Assembly (NCBI GenBank): GCA_963931865.1
Contig: OZ007510.1
Location: forward strand, 3,624,747 to 3,688,746
From: Axinella damicornis
Lineage: Eukaryota; Porifera; Demospongiae; Axinellida; Axinellidae
Length of the DNA: 64,000 bases
Direction of reading: 5' to 3'
The position numbers and the translations under genes are program-made. Below the pieces are notes generated by a model. That model worked only from the letters and a program-made list of their open reading frames with translations. It did not search any database and was not told the origin of the DNA. How positions within the stretch are numbered: the first letter of the stretch is position 1; each line of letters starts with the position of its first letter. Positions 23,924 through 35,229 of the stretch are shown here, piece by piece.

Positions 23924-25681
23924 ATGCACTTTCCCCCCTCAGTGTCGGTGCCACGTGTCTGTGTGAGAGATATTGGGGATCGAGGAGACAAGGATGAGCT
24001 GAGAAGAGCCTTCTCCAAATTTGGCCCTCTTACGAATGTCTGGGTGGCTGACAACCCACCCGGTTTTGCATATATCTTCTTTGAAAGTTTCAAGGATGCA
24101 GAGGCTGCGGTTCGATACCTAGATGGGAACAGGCTCTGTGGAGGGAGGGTACGTGTGGAGCTGTCGCCGATTGAAGACCGACGTCGTTCAGGTGGCTTCT
24201 CCAACAGAGGGAGAGGTGGCGGAGGAGGGTACAATCGAAATGATTACAGATCACCTCGAGGCCGTGGTGGCCAGATGGGAGGCAGAACAACATCCTACGA
24301 AGGAAGAGATTCCTCTTATGAAAGTGGAGGTGGTAGGTCTGGCTATCGTGACTCGCGCTCAGATTACAGTGACTATTCTCATGACAGAAGCAGCTACTCA
24401 AGGGGAAGGGGGAGAGGAGGACGAGGGAGGGATGACTACTATTCCCCTGGAAGAGGACGGGGTGGTGGAAGGGGACAATACGGGTATAACACGCGAGGAC
24501 GTGGGTCATCACGTGACTATGGTGGTGGAGATTACTCGGGTGGATATGACCAGGGTTACTCTGATCGTTCCAGCAGTTACAGCACTCCAAGGGGAAGAGG
24601 TACCAGAGGGTATTCCCGTGGAGGCTACCGAGACGGGGGCGGAGGATACAGAGATGACTACTCCCGATCTAACTACAGCAAGGGAGGCTACTATGAAGAT
24701 GAAGACTATCGACCATCCCAGAGATCAATAGATGGGGGCTACCGAGGTCGTGGGAGGGGCAGAGGAAGTTCTGGAGGGTATGAAAGGAGGCAACCTATCT
24801 CGGATCACAGTTATGAGTCACGTGGAAGGAGAGAGTCCCAGAGGAGGGAAGAATACATCCGTGGGAGAGAAAGGGAGTACCAATCGGATTATGGCTACGT
24901 GCAAGAAGATTCACGGAATCGTGGGAGCAGGAACACCGACTTTGAGTACCGAGAGCGTCGAACAAGGACCAACAGGGAGGAATACGTTGGGCACTCGGGT
25001 AAGGAAGAGTATCGAAAGCACAGAGATGACTACAAGAAGCACTCATCTGGTCAAGATCACTACCGAGAACCCAAGAGGTCCTCCGAGTATCGAAAGCGTG
25101 AAAGAGACTACTCCGACCACCAGAGGGGAGAGTATGATGAAGAGCAGTGGGAGGATGACTACCGTGAGCGTTCCCCACATCGGCACCACCACTATAGGGA
25201 GAAGTCGCCTCGGGTAGGAAGTTCTACTAAGCGTGGGGAGGATTACATCGAACATTCTACCAGCTATGACGACTACAGCCCTCGCAGTGATTACTTGGAT
25301 CGTTCGCATGACGACCCAGACCAAGCAGGCTATGAGAACGTAGACCAGTACCCTGCAGTCGTGGATGACTACGAATCTCGCATTTATTCCCCAGAACACC
25401 ATGTTGTATATAGCGACGCCGAAGTTCCGGAACATCCTGGTTACGAGGATAGAGATGACAAACACGAGTCCATCGAGCGCGAAGTGCACGAAGTTGAGTA
25501 TAGTGATCCTCACGATCGCGACAGATATGTGCAACTGGAGGAGAAGAGGGATTCGCACTACGAACAGGAGCACAGGGAGAAAGATCGGTCACACCGCTAT
25601 TCCGATCGCAGGGGTGCTTCCCCCCGAAGGCACCATAGCCCTTCCTCCTCCTCCAGGAAGAAGAGGTCAGTTAGCGGGTAG
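23924..25681 (+). CDS. RRM protein with long RGG and RS/RD/RE-rich tail (SR-like)
   Basis: A single long coding exon of 585 residues. The N-terminal RRM (about residues 10-82) resembles the SRSF3/SRSF7 type: RNP2 as VCVRDI, RNP1 as GFAYIFFE at residues 47-54, followed by LDGNRLCGGRVRVELS. After residue 85 there is an RGG/GGY-rich region (to about 260), then a very long R-E-S-D-Y-rich region with dipeptides RE, RD, RS and SPRR, ending in SRKKRSVSG. Such proteins bind RNA through the RRM and self-associate in nuclear condensates through the tail. The tail is unusually rich in tyrosine and acidic residues compared with classic SR proteins, so it is not assigned to a named ortholog. An upstream exon supplying a different N-terminus is possible because CCCCCCTCAG, an acceptor-like site, sits just after the ATG. 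Confidence 0.75.
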   Translation: MHFPPSVSVPRVCVRDIGDRGDKDELRRAFSKFGPLTNVWVADNPPGFAYIFFESFKDAEAAVRYLDGNRLCGGRVRVELSPIEDRRRSGGFSNRGRGGGGGYNRNDYRSPRGRGGQMGGRTTSYEGRDSSYESGGGRSGYRDSRSDYSDYSHDRSSYSRGRGRGGRGRDDYYSPGRGRGGGRGQYGYNTRGRGSSRDYGGGDYSGGYDQGYSDRSSSYSTPRGRGTRGYSRGGYRDGGGGYRDDYSRSNYSKGGYYEDEDYRPSQRSIDGGYRGRGRGRGSSGGYERRQPISDHSYESRGRRESQRREEYIRGREREYQSDYGYVQEDSRNRGSRNTDFEYRERRTRTNREEYVGHSGKEEYRKHRDDYKKHSSGQDHYREPKRSSEYRKRERDYSDHQRGEYDEEQWEDDYRERSPHRHHHYREKSPRVGSSTKRGEDYIEHSTSYDDYSPRSDYLDRSHDDPDQAGYENVDQYPAVVDDYESRIYSPEHHVVYSDAEVPEHPGYEDRDDKHESIEREVHEVEYSDPHDRDRYVQLEEKRDSHYEQEHREKDRSHRYSDRRGASPRRHHSPSSSSRKKRSVSG

Positions 25682-25798
25682 GTCGCCTGTGTGTGCTGTC
25701 TCTGTGTTGATCCCCACTACAGCCATTTGTTTCACAGGGTGCACATGTGGAAAGCAATGTGATAGCGTCCTCTCTTAGCATAAGTCTATGAGCGTCAC

Positions 25799-26646
25799 GT
25801 GAAGCTCAGAAAGTACCTTCTAGTGCATGCCCAATTGATTGTTCCACATGCTAAAAGCCAACGAAGGGGAGTACATGTACACACAGTGTTATTGTGAGCG
25901 ATAATGAATGATAATTGCGAAAGAAGTTGGATCAAAAAGGAAGTCAGTGAAGTCACGGGCTACATGCAATACATGTTCATTGAAAGTGTGTGAAGTGTGT
26001 GCATTGCCAGACAAAAGCAGCATGTGGTATTATAGTTATGATCTCGCATAATACACTCCTTGGCCGGCGGTGTCATTTAATTTCGAATCTGCCATTGCCA
26101 TAGTATCAAATATGAGCTCCCCATAATTATGGAACAGGCACTCCAGCTTTGTTGCCAACAGATCTGGATCCTTTGCAACAGATGAATTGTCGTACAATTC
26201 AGCATTTCTAACACCCAAGTGAAGCTCAGAAAGTACCTGATTCTAGTGCATGCCCAGTTGAAACAAGGTTGTTCTACATGCTAAAAGCCCACAAAGGGTT
26301 GATGAGTACATGTACACATAATGTTATTGTGAAAGAAAATCGCAAGAGATTTACACGAAGTTTTGAAGTTGTGGGCTACAATACATGTTCATTGAAAGTG
26401 TGTACATTTGGAAATGCCCAAGACAATAACAGCATGTGGTATTATAGTTACAGAAATACCCACCTCTTTAAGATCATGCGTAATACATTCCTTGGCCGGC
26501 CCAATCATCCGGTGCGTTGTATGATATTCCAGACCATTCCTACTTCGAATCTGCCATAGTATCAAATATGAGCTCCCCATATGAAGCAGGCACTTCAGCT
26601 CCGGATCCTTTGCAAATTGTCGTACAATTCAACCGTTGTAACCTCC
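25799..26646. repeat. Tandem direct duplication of about 420 bp
   Basis: Copy 1 is about 25799-26218 and copy 2 about 26219-26646. Shared ordered blocks include GTGAAGCTCAGAAAGTACCT, CTAGTGCATGCCCA, ACATGCTAAAAGCC, AGTACATGTACACA, GCATGTGGTATTATAGTTA, CCTTGGCCGGC and TTGTCGTACAATTCA. On the minus strand copy 1 keeps a 60-codon open stretch (26218-26036) that copy 2 has lost; no protein family was recognised. Confidence 0.8.
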
Positions 26647-28021
26647 TGTAGAGTGACTATACTTCTTAACTAAGTGTTAATAGACATCAACTCTCCCGTC
26701 TCGTGCCTGACATCAGTAGCCATCGTAGTGTGACAACTGAAAAGTGGTCTCTACTGATGCTCGTGAATGTTCTCCCTCGGCTATTAGTACACGGGTTGAT
26801 TCATATATGGCAATGTTCAGTGTGTTTGCTCGCTACGAATACAACCAATCACTATCAGTGTGTTCAAGTGTGAGGCACAATGATATATCGATGAAAGACA
26901 AAAACACACAAGCCTACTGACTTTTCAGTAATTAGCACCATCTTCACGATGAAAGACAAGGCTGCAAAGTTGATGTGCGTACTCAGAGCCGTGCAATGTG
27001 TGCTACATGTGCCCAGAATTAGAGTCACTATGTATCAATTGAAGTGTCAATTGAAAAGTTTTCCAACAATTTTCAGAGCAATTTCTATGAAACTGTTCCT
27101 AAACAAGAACAAGAGGAAAAAGAAAACAATTAGAATGACGTCAGCTCGTTGACACAAGTGTATCTTGCACTGCACTATCATGTCTTCTGAAGACACCGTG
27201 GAAAGGCTGTGGTTACACCATCACCCAGTCTCCTCTCCGGCTAAGCAAGAATTCCACAACGTTTTCTTTTTGTGGACAGAGAGAGGGTGTTGTGAGTGGG
27301 CGTAGTCTTGTGTGTTACTGTGTTTTATTTCCCCCTGATAATTCCATGGCAGGTCGCACACTAGGTCTGCCTCGGACTCTCCTCCCAGGATCAGGTCCCC
27401 TATCCACTCCGATTGAGCCTCTCCGCTTTGGAAACCTGGCTCGGAAGGTAGTTAGAGATGTGTATTGTTAGCCCAGGCCTTCTGCTGCCTGCAGTCATTG
27501 ATCGCTTCCTGTATGCAAATATGGATGCCATGGGGAAGTCCTGGGAGATCTTGTCATGTGTGTAACATCAGAGAGTGATGGCTGACAAAGGATCTCAAAG
27601 CACTTCCCTATAATGTCTACCCAAGGGCTGTAGGCCAGAGTGTTCACAAGGCAACATCAATACTGCTTGTTCAGGACACCAGAGACTGTTGAGTCTTGCA
27701 TACGACAAGATCTCCTAGGCCTTCCCTCCATATTTGCATACTGCAAGTGATTGAAGACTGAAGGCGAATGAACAGCTTGACCGCTCCCTCACATCATTCC
27801 GGTCTTTCCATGTAGGTTGTACAGCCAACAGACAGTGGTAACTGTAGCTTAACTTTTGTTTTTCCTATAACTGCCCAGCGTGGGGTATAGGGTTTATGCA
27901 TGCTGATACACAAGCTCCTTCATTGATGACTCCACTACTGTCCCATTTTAAAGGTTTTGCATCCATACATGGTTTTGTAAACAACTTCATCACATTTTTG
28001 ATTACAGTAATTTACCCACTA
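26647..28021. other. Intergenic, no supported gene
   Basis: No exon chain was found. Around 27471-27740 there are two inverted blocks of the type CCAGGCCTTC...TATGCAAATATGGA and CTCCATATTTGCATACTGCAAG with AGGCCTT, which look like a decayed inverted-repeat element. A lone open stretch at 27346-27447 is discussed among the rejected items. Confidence 0.5.
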
Positions 28022-28669
28022 TCAACCACTATCAGTGAAGGGCATTAGAAATTCTGTCAATGCTGTTCTAAGTTGGGGGGAGGCTGGGACATAGTGTCCC
28101 CCACTGTGTCTGTACGGTGTAGCACGTGTGCACAAAGCGAGCAAGTCTTCACTGGATTGGGTGGGGATGACAGCATCTGTTGCCCCTATGGTGTGGAAGG
28201 TGGGACACTCTAGTGGTTCTCTGTAGAAGTCTGCATGTGGAGCCACCAGTGACTTGAACCCTGCAATCATGATTGCAAATTTGAAATGGATAGGGCTAGC
28301 TGGGTCCCGCTGTAGAGTGCACAGAAGTGAAACCAATGCTGCTCCCTGGCTGAATCCCAACAAACCATCAAAGGGACCCTGAGCATCAAATGTCTCATGG
28401 ACAAGCTGAAGTGATTCTTCAAACCCAATGCAAAGGTCGGTTCGGTCCAAGGCACTGTAGGCCCTCTCTGGTCTTGAGAACCACCACCCTCTCTCTCGCT
28501 CCCCTTCTGGACGGGACAAATTTGCTAGTTCTGGGATCTCATGAGGAGCAGAGATAAACACGAAGTCGATGTGCCTCTTCGTCAGCTTTCTAAAGGCTCC
28601 AGTCCTTTCTCTGAATAGGGTTTCGTTCTGTCTGTAGCCGTGAAGGCAGAGTACTTTCAATTTGGCCAT
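28022..28669 (-). CDS. OVCA2: OVCA2-type serine hydrolase (FSH1 family)
   Basis: A single-exon gene of 215 residues (human OVCA2 is 227). It has an alpha/beta-hydrolase fold with LKVLCLHGYRQN at the N-terminus, the nucleophile elbow GFSQG with Ser107, the acid Asp165 in GATDAVIP and the base His192 in GGHYVP, so the catalytic triad is complete. The segment GWWFSRPE is typical of this family. OVCA2 is a cytosolic esterase that prefers long-chain alkyl esters. The start is the first methionine after an in-frame stop. It is divergent from the sororin-like gene on the other strand. Confidence 0.9.
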   Translation of the reverse strand: MAKLKVLCLHGYRQNETLFRERTGAFRKLTKRHIDFVFISAPHEIPELANLSRPEGERERGWWFSRPERAYSALDRTDLCIGFEESLQLVHETFDAQGPFDGLLGFSQGAALVSLLCTLQRDPASPIHFKFAIMIAGFKSLVAPHADFYREPLECPTFHTIGATDAVIPTQSSEDLLALCTRATPYRHSGGHYVPASPQLRTALTEFLMPFTDSG

Positions 28670-28962
28670 GTGTGTTGGTGGGCATCAGTTAGAGTGTAGT
28701 AGGCATTAAAAAGAAATTAGAAGTTGGCGGCAAATTCAAGGGAGGAGAGCCGCGGTACGTAGTTATGTGTACGTGCAGCTGTACAGTGCCGCTCAGCAGA
28801 AGAGTGAAATGTACCTCTAGGGCAGCAGGTGCTTGGGAGGAGGGAGAGAGTTCAGGGAAAGTTCAAAACCCCCGAAATGGTGGGTGCTTTGATAGATCAT
28901 GCTCAAGATCTGTGATCAGAAAAGTGTGAATGTTTGGTCTGTGGTTGGTTAATCCCTCACAG

Positions 28963-30545
28963 AGGACGAGGTGAGAGAGACGGTGGAATCAATGGATGAT
29001 AATCAAATACAAGAGGCAAAGTCAACCATTCAGAGGTTGGCAAGAAAGTATCTGGTAAGTTGTGAGTGATTTTCACTTTTTCCACTCGGTTACCATGCAT
29101 AGTGACCGTCTTGGTGAACCACGAGACAGATCTCTGTATGAGGAGTGTAGAACTCTAATTTACTTGCAAGGGAAATTTATTGATCCCCATATTTGACATG
29201 TAACTTGTAGTCTTACATGCCAGACCCTTGCATGGAAAAGAGGCTTTGGTCAGAATGTTGGCAGTGCCAAATCAGATTGTAGAGCATTTCATATTGGTCA
29301 CATGATCGGTACACTAACCATTCAGTAATTGCCTACTATCTTTATGATGTTTGCACGTTTTGAATTCCTTTGCGTCATGGAAACAAACATGTCTATAGTG
29401 ACCAGACGTTCCCCCCCCCCCCACGAATGACTGGCATGCAAGACTGTATGAACTGTACATTAAACTCAGTTCATATAGTTCACCAAAATTGCCATGCCAT
29501 GTGATACACCTTCTGAAACCACATGAAGAATCTCTGCTATCAACTTGTTTTACTGACAGCACAAGGCTCAGGGATCGGTGGAGCAGACCAGTGGCTCAGT
29601 AGACATCGTAAGAGTGGAGGAGGGAGAGGCAGAGAGCCTACATGTGTGTGACCGACAAAGCTCTGAACTGAGAAGAGTGGAAGAGAGAAGTGATTTCAGA
29701 TACAATCAAGAAACCCACAACAAAGAGAACAGAGCTAAGAGGGAGAGGGGCAGAGCTAAAAAGCAAAGGGGCTGTACCAAACCAAAGATGACAGCCAAGA
29801 CTCAAAATAGACCCAAGGGAACATACTTCACGGAGATACCATCACATGGGGGATCAGGAGAGTTGAAAATGAGGCTGCAGATCACTCCAGTGAAGAGACC
29901 ACCCAAGATCAAACCCTCTGTCATCAGCCCTGAGTTCAAGATCCCAAAACCCACCCTTGGCCAATCCACTCCGAACACAGCTGACCATGGTGCCGTCAGA
30001 CGGCAGTCTCTCTTTGGTTTTGAAACCCTGGAGTCTCCCCTCACCCTTTCTCCTGTAGCAGCCACACCCTTTCTCCAGGAGTCACCTGCCAAAAGCCCAG
30101 AGGAAAAAATAACCCGATTGTCTTCATATAACAGGCTGGTTGGAACATATGATATACCCATCCGCAAACCCACACCTAGGAAGCAACAGGCGCGGAAAAA
30201 ACCTGCAGAGGTAAATACAAGGTAGTTGAGGATTCTAATTCCTAGCATCGTTCCCAGACCTTTCTTGCTGCATTTTAGTAGGATAAGGCCTTATAGTTGA
30301 GTGAATGCATGCTTATGTCAATGTTGCTCTGGTGTGTCCAGCCTCTGGTAACTGGTGGTGAATGCCTCCATGTTTGTTTGCTCCTAACATAGATAATTTT
30401 AGCATTGAGATGGGAATTGGTAGCCATTGAATTCCTTGATTTCCTGCTTTGCATTTCTCAGAGCTCTAGTGCGATGGAAGTGTGGGCGAAGAAGCTGAAC
30501 ACCGAGTTTGCAGAAGTGGACCAGATTGAACTGGCAGTGGAGTGA
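28963..30545 (+). CDS. CDCA5: Probable sororin (cohesin stabiliser)
   Basis: Three exons are supported: 28963-29054 (first ATG inside it at 28992), 29560-30210 and 30462-30545, giving about 265 residues. The C-terminus is WAKKLNTEFAEVDQIELAVE, directly before the stop; human sororin ends in a closely similar WAxxxNxEF....LLVE block, the diagnostic sororin domain. Upstream, RRQSLFGFETLES at about 168-180 contains an FGF motif (173-175), the part of sororin that binds PDS5. NKENRAK carries a KEN box (residues 76-78) for APC/C-Cdh1. The middle is basic, proline-rich and disordered, as in the family. Sororin protects cohesion by opposing WAPL. The true start may lie in an earlier small exon, for example through ATGGTG at about 28877 with a phase-1 junction. 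Confidence 0.7.
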
Positions 30546-30688
30546 GCGAACTTCACTACACATTCATACTCTATTTTATCCCACTGTGCTGTGAATTCAA
30601 CATGTCTATAGTACATGTATGTGAGCAAGGTGTACTAGTGCTCAGTTACTGTGGTGATGCTTTGACTTTGTAACACAATTAATTCTAG

Positions 30689-31392
30689 CGGTACAAGAGG
30701 CGTTCTACGGTGCACACAGACGTCATAGACTTTAGACACCCAGAGTTGTTCCCTGGAGAGGTCAGTATAGTGCAGGCTGAATGGCAACGTAGGCATCAGC
30801 CATGATTGATAGTTGTGTACATTTGTCTACCCGGGTACCCGGGCACCAGGTTGCCCCTGTTTGTACCAGCTGTGAGGTGGGAGGGGATAAAGATGTGAGA
30901 GCTGCTGCTGTTGGTCTGAGTCCTCCGCATCTCTGGAAGATGTATAGACTGTCTTCAGTCCCAGATACATAATTTCTATGTGCTGGAGAGTTGACAGCTC
31001 CAGGTATCAGGTTGAGCTTATGAGCTGCTAGTCTGTGTATGCATGATGTGTAGTCCCACACACATGCACTAGAGTAGGTCTCAATAGATCTCACCCCATG
31101 TAGTCTCGCATGGCTAGACCCATCATGCATTGGGTCTGGCCATGCGAGACTATATACTCCCCATGAGGTATTACTGGACGACATTGTTCCAGTTCTTACG
31201 CGATAGTTTGCTTCATAGCATCCCCAACACTCCTGCTGTAGGACTGATAGTCATCCCCGACCCATTCCTGTCTGGCCACCAGCACCGGTGGGTGTGGCAG
31301 TGTCTGGTGAGCTACCCCTACGTGTGTAACCTGGATGCACACATGGAGAGGACTGGGGAGGGAAAGATATGGCCGGCAGAAGTGGCAGCACG
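30689..31392 (+). pseudogene. ALKBH1: ALKBH1 fragment: two exons, catalytic core missing
   Basis: Two exons in phase, 30689-30760 and 31193-31392, encode a segment with TVHTDVIDFRHPE and then VGLIVIPDPFLSGHQHRWV...CL..YPYVCNLDAHM. Human ALKBH1 has the corresponding VIDF and IFIPNPFLPGYQ..WVKQCL...PNVCNLDKHM, so the match is specific. Both exons are open with clean GT/AG borders. No start exon is seen in the 143 bp after sororin, and no exon with the HxD...H iron site follows before RRP36 begins at 31749. The piece is therefore a truncated gene, or an assembly join has removed the rest. ALKBH1 is an Fe(II)/2-oxoglutarate dioxygenase acting on tRNA and DNA methyl marks. Confidence 0.7.
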
Positions 31393-31590
31393 GTACGTTT
31401 CCCGTTTGTCTTGTCAGCAGATCATTGCTGATTGGCCTCAGTTTGAGCAGTATCTGTCCGTGTCTCATATAAAAGGCAGGTTGTGTCAGGTTTTGAAAAA
31501 CCTAATATTATGTTAGCCCAAGCAGGTCATTTCCACCTCCAGTTTTTGCAGTATGCAAATCTACCAGCACAATACAAAATCTGTGCAAAT

Positions 31591-31713
31591 GCAGGCCTGG
31601 GAACGGGAACGAGGCTAGCCCCTAGCCTCGTTCCCAGGCCTCCACGCGCAGCTTTTGTCATAGTCTCGTTCCCAGACCCTCCCCAAAACGCGGAAGGTCT
31701 GGGCACGAGACTA
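31591..31713. repeat. Nested short hairpin elements
   Basis: At 31661-31713 a 53-bp hairpin reads TAGTCTCGTTCCCAGACC... and ends GGTCTGGGCACGAGACTA. Just before it, GAACGAGGCTAG followed by CTAGCCTCGTTCCCAGGCC forms a head-to-head pair of the same end sequence. A piece of one copy (AGCTTTTGTCAT / ACTTTTGTCACTTGC) flanks the inner hairpin, suggesting insertion of one element in another. Confidence 0.7.
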
Positions 31714-31748
31714 CTTTTGTCACTTGCAGCAGCGTACCGTACCGGGTA

Positions 31749-34156
31749 ATGGCAACAACGGCAGTCCATGAAAGCGATTCTGATGCGAGCTCCACAGAAG
31801 AAGTGATCAGGGAAGGTAACAGAAGAATGACCCCTCGGCGGAAACTATAGGGCTCGTGGAGCAGGCATTAATTGGGGTACTTTGCTTTCTTCCCTGGCCC
31901 TCAGAGCTCTCGGAAATCCCACTTGGAGAGTTGCAACAGCTTCGTGAGAGACTGGGCACGAAAAAGTGAGTGAGTAGAAGTGCCTTGTGGGCCAACCTCG
32001 CTTACATTGTACTTGAGTATCTAGTCTTAGTCCAAGGGGAGGTCACGTCCATAGACTCTGCAGTCACAGCTGTAACTGCAGGTCAAAACTGACTACTCTT
32101 TTGCATGGCTTGACCGTTGACTCTGCTAGACTTTGACCATTGACTTCGCAATAATATACGGAAGAATGTGTAGCGACTCCACCCCTTCCTTATAGTATAC
32201 GGGTTGACTGTGCACAGTCACAGCTGTGACTGGTGCTTATTGATGTGACCTCCCCTTGTTAATGTTGTGGGCCAGCCTCTCGCCACACCTACTACTCCCC
32301 GTAGTGGGTGTGGCAAGACTAATCTAGTCTCACAGCATTCGCATATGTTCACAAATTGGCTCATTTCAGAAACCATGTTCTACAAATTCTGGCACATCTT
32401 GGCATGTCATTTTAGGCAAAATTTGCAGAAACAGCACTGCCTTTGGCAGGCCGCAATCCTTTTAGCCTCGAATTTTCGACAAAAGTGTTGCTGAAAGTGA
32501 TTGCATGCTGGAGAAAAGCAAAGGCTAGCTCGGGTCACCAGCAGTTTAGCAGTGTGGTGACAGTTTTTGGATTGTGACCCTGGTCGCAGCTCTAAGTATG
32601 GTGTGTATTGGAGTGACTACCCCTTGACATCAAGGCTGGATTCCTCACTGATGTAAGCCTTGATGTGGGAGGGAGGAGGCTATTGAGTCTTGCCTGCAAG
32701 GCTAGTTAGGAACTGCAGTAACGGAGTGGTTTGAATGCTGAATGCAATTTGTAGACATGATGCAGTGGTTGCACCCCATTCTCTAGGTTTGATGCTGTTC
32801 TGCAGAAGGCCAGAGAAGAGAGAGCTGCGAAGACGAGGGGTACCTTCAAGAGAGCAAACAAGAATAGGTGCATCTTGTTAACTACTTTGAAACATTAGCG
32901 TTGTTCCCAGGCCCCCACCCAGCTTTATGTCACTTGAATTACTTTGTGCAACCGAAAATGGCATGGGCCTTGGAACAAGGCTATTAAAGCATCTCTGTTG
33001 CAAAGATAATGTAGTACCTCCCCATTCAAGCTCTTCTGTGACATGGCGTTGTACTCATTTCAGGCCTCGTGAGGTCTCCTCAAAGAAGCCGGTACCAAGG
33101 TTCCGGGAGGTCGTCCAATTGAAAAAGCACGATGAGATCAGAGACCCTCGGTTTGATGAGAGGACAGGGTCATTCAATGAGGGTCTCTTCAAAAAGTCAT
33201 ATGCATTTCTAGATGAAGTGAAAAGAAGTGAGAAACAGCTGGTTGAGAGGGAAGCGAAGAAGGCCAGGAATCCAGAGAAAAGAGCAAAGCTACAGACACT
33301 CATGCAGCAAATGGTACGTACTGTGCCTAACGACTGATAGAAACCCCCTTCATTGTTTGGACCCCCTAAGCTGAACAGTAACGGAGGAAAGGAACTCCCA
33401 GTGAAGAAGCCATTCCTGGCATGGTTACATTGTCAATGCCTGGGTCCAGCTTCACAAATTGGGATGATTACAAGGGGATTCAGATAGTACGTTGCTCCTT
33501 TGTTCTCCCTTGCATGCAGGAGTCCCGTGAGGCTGCTGAAGAGAAGGAGGAAGGGAGGAGGGCTCTGTTGAGGGAGCACAGGAAGGTGGAACGGGAACTC
33601 GTAAAACAAGGGAAGAAACCATTCTTCATCAAGAAATGTATGCAGCAGATGTATAAAGTGTGTTCAGTGGTAAAACCCTAGCTTTGTTCCCAGGCCGTTC
33701 CCACCTCCAGTCTTTGATCACATGCAGTATGGAGGTAGACCGTACCATTGCAATTACTGATTGGCAATGATGTTGTTGCCTTGTGAATGCTCTGACCTAC
33801 AGCCCTCAGACTGACATTGTAAAACTAGATTCTCTGATCTCTGTGTCTACTGACATTACCACACTTAACCAATCTCCCAGGCCTTCCCCCTCCATATTTT
33901 CCGTACTGCAAGTGAGTATACTGCAAGCGAGTATACCTCCCTTCGGTGTTTGAATTATTCTCTCCCCCTCCCCCTCCCCAACACACTCCCTCCTCTTGTT
34001 GTCCTCCATCCCCAAGCCACCCGGAAGCAGCTTGAACTGGCTCAGAGGTACAAGGAGCTGAAGAGAGCAGGAAAACTGGAGAAGTTTCTCAGCAAGAAGA
34101 GGAAGAAGAATGCCAGTAGAGACAGGAAGCAGCTGCCCTTCAAGAGAAAACCGTAG
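31749..34156 (+). CDS. RRP36: Ribosomal RNA processing protein 36
   Basis: Six exons (31749-31815, 31905-31965, 32787-32867, 33064-33313, 33520-33637, 34017-34156) keep phase and give 238 residues (human 259). Family features are the acidic start, GTFKRANKNRPREVSSKKPV, RDPRFDERTGSFNEGLFKK, YAFLDEVKRSE, the long basic coiled region, KPFFIKK and a C-terminus FKRKP. RRP36 is a nucleolar SSU-processome factor needed for early cleavages that release 18S rRNA. The protein is strongly basic with a long helix of K/R/E residues. The intron between 31966 and 32786 is the longest and holds repeat-like sequence. Confidence 0.93.
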
Positions 34157-34445
34157 CCAACGTAGTTGGTGATGCACACTATTATCATCGGTGGCTGTTG
34201 TTAAAATTTGATTGTCCTTCTCATTTGCAAGTACAAAAGAAGTGCAAGGCAGAAATACAATTTATAAGCAATGCAATATGCATACACAATTCATATTCAA
34301 AAGTTGAAATGTTTGTTATAGCAGATAAGCTGGCACCTCTCAGAAGTAACCCTGTGCATGGTAGTTGGCATGTTTGCGGTAAAACTGGATCCGGGAATTA
34401 AATTTGAGGGGACTTACCAGATGCCACAAAGGGCAAGAGTGCAGG

Positions 34446-35197
34446 TTAGAATGCTGCATGATACTTGACAATTACATCAGGTGCCATGGTAGGCTGGAAT
34501 ACCCTGTAGGAATGGGTTGATTCATGGATCATGTGACACGACATTGGGAAAGCATAACTCAACCCAGGTATACTCACATGACTCCATCTTTGTTGATCTC
34601 TTGCTGCCACTCACGACAGTGAGAGAGGGGGCAGTTCTCCCTGTTGGCATGGTCACAGTTGCTGCCAAGGATCAACTAATGGTAAGGTGAAGAACGACAC
34701 ATGAATGAGGTACATGTACAACACAACTGCTTGTTTCCATGCAGAGACTGAGTCAACTTCTTCACCTTGGAAATCCCGTTGTCATTGACAACTTGGACGG
34801 GTGTGATCATCATCTCAGAGTGCACAATACTGGCCTGTATGGTTTGAGTACACAGAAATGTGTCGAATACTGTCAACGATGTGCCTGGAAATTGTATACT
34901 CACTGTGTTGTTGTTAGTGACGGCCTGACTATTGGGATTCCCCAGGTCCATCCTGCTGTCTCCACCAGTGGCACCCAATGGTTTGGGACTGTAGCGACCC
35001 TCTAGTGGATGCTCATGTTGACCTGAGAGATCAAGAGTATGGTACCTCTGGGATACAAGTGGTGGTCACTCCCGTACACCATGTTGCTAACCCTTTCCCA
35101 CGGGCTGCGAACGTCTGGCCCGAAGACTACTTACAGCTACAAACCACAAGTACAGTATAGTTCATACGCTTCGAATTTCAGGAAACACGGCAGTTGT

Positions 35198-35229
<32 letters not shown>

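Noticed and set aside
24090..25573. Several long open frames overlapping the RRM protein tail
   Set aside because: The biased codon composition of the RGG/RS region keeps other frames open; only the RRM frame has a known domain.
27346..27447. Isolated open stretch MAGRTLGLPRTLLPGSG... with a GT at its end, as a first exon
   Set aside because: It does not join in phase to the sororin first exon, OVCA2 lies between, and no other partner exon was found on this strand.
31393..31516. Continuation of the ALKBH1 piece into ...IIADWPQFEQYLSVSHIKG...
   Set aside because: The sequence has no similarity to the ALKBH1 core I know and follows a consensus donor, so it is intron read-through.
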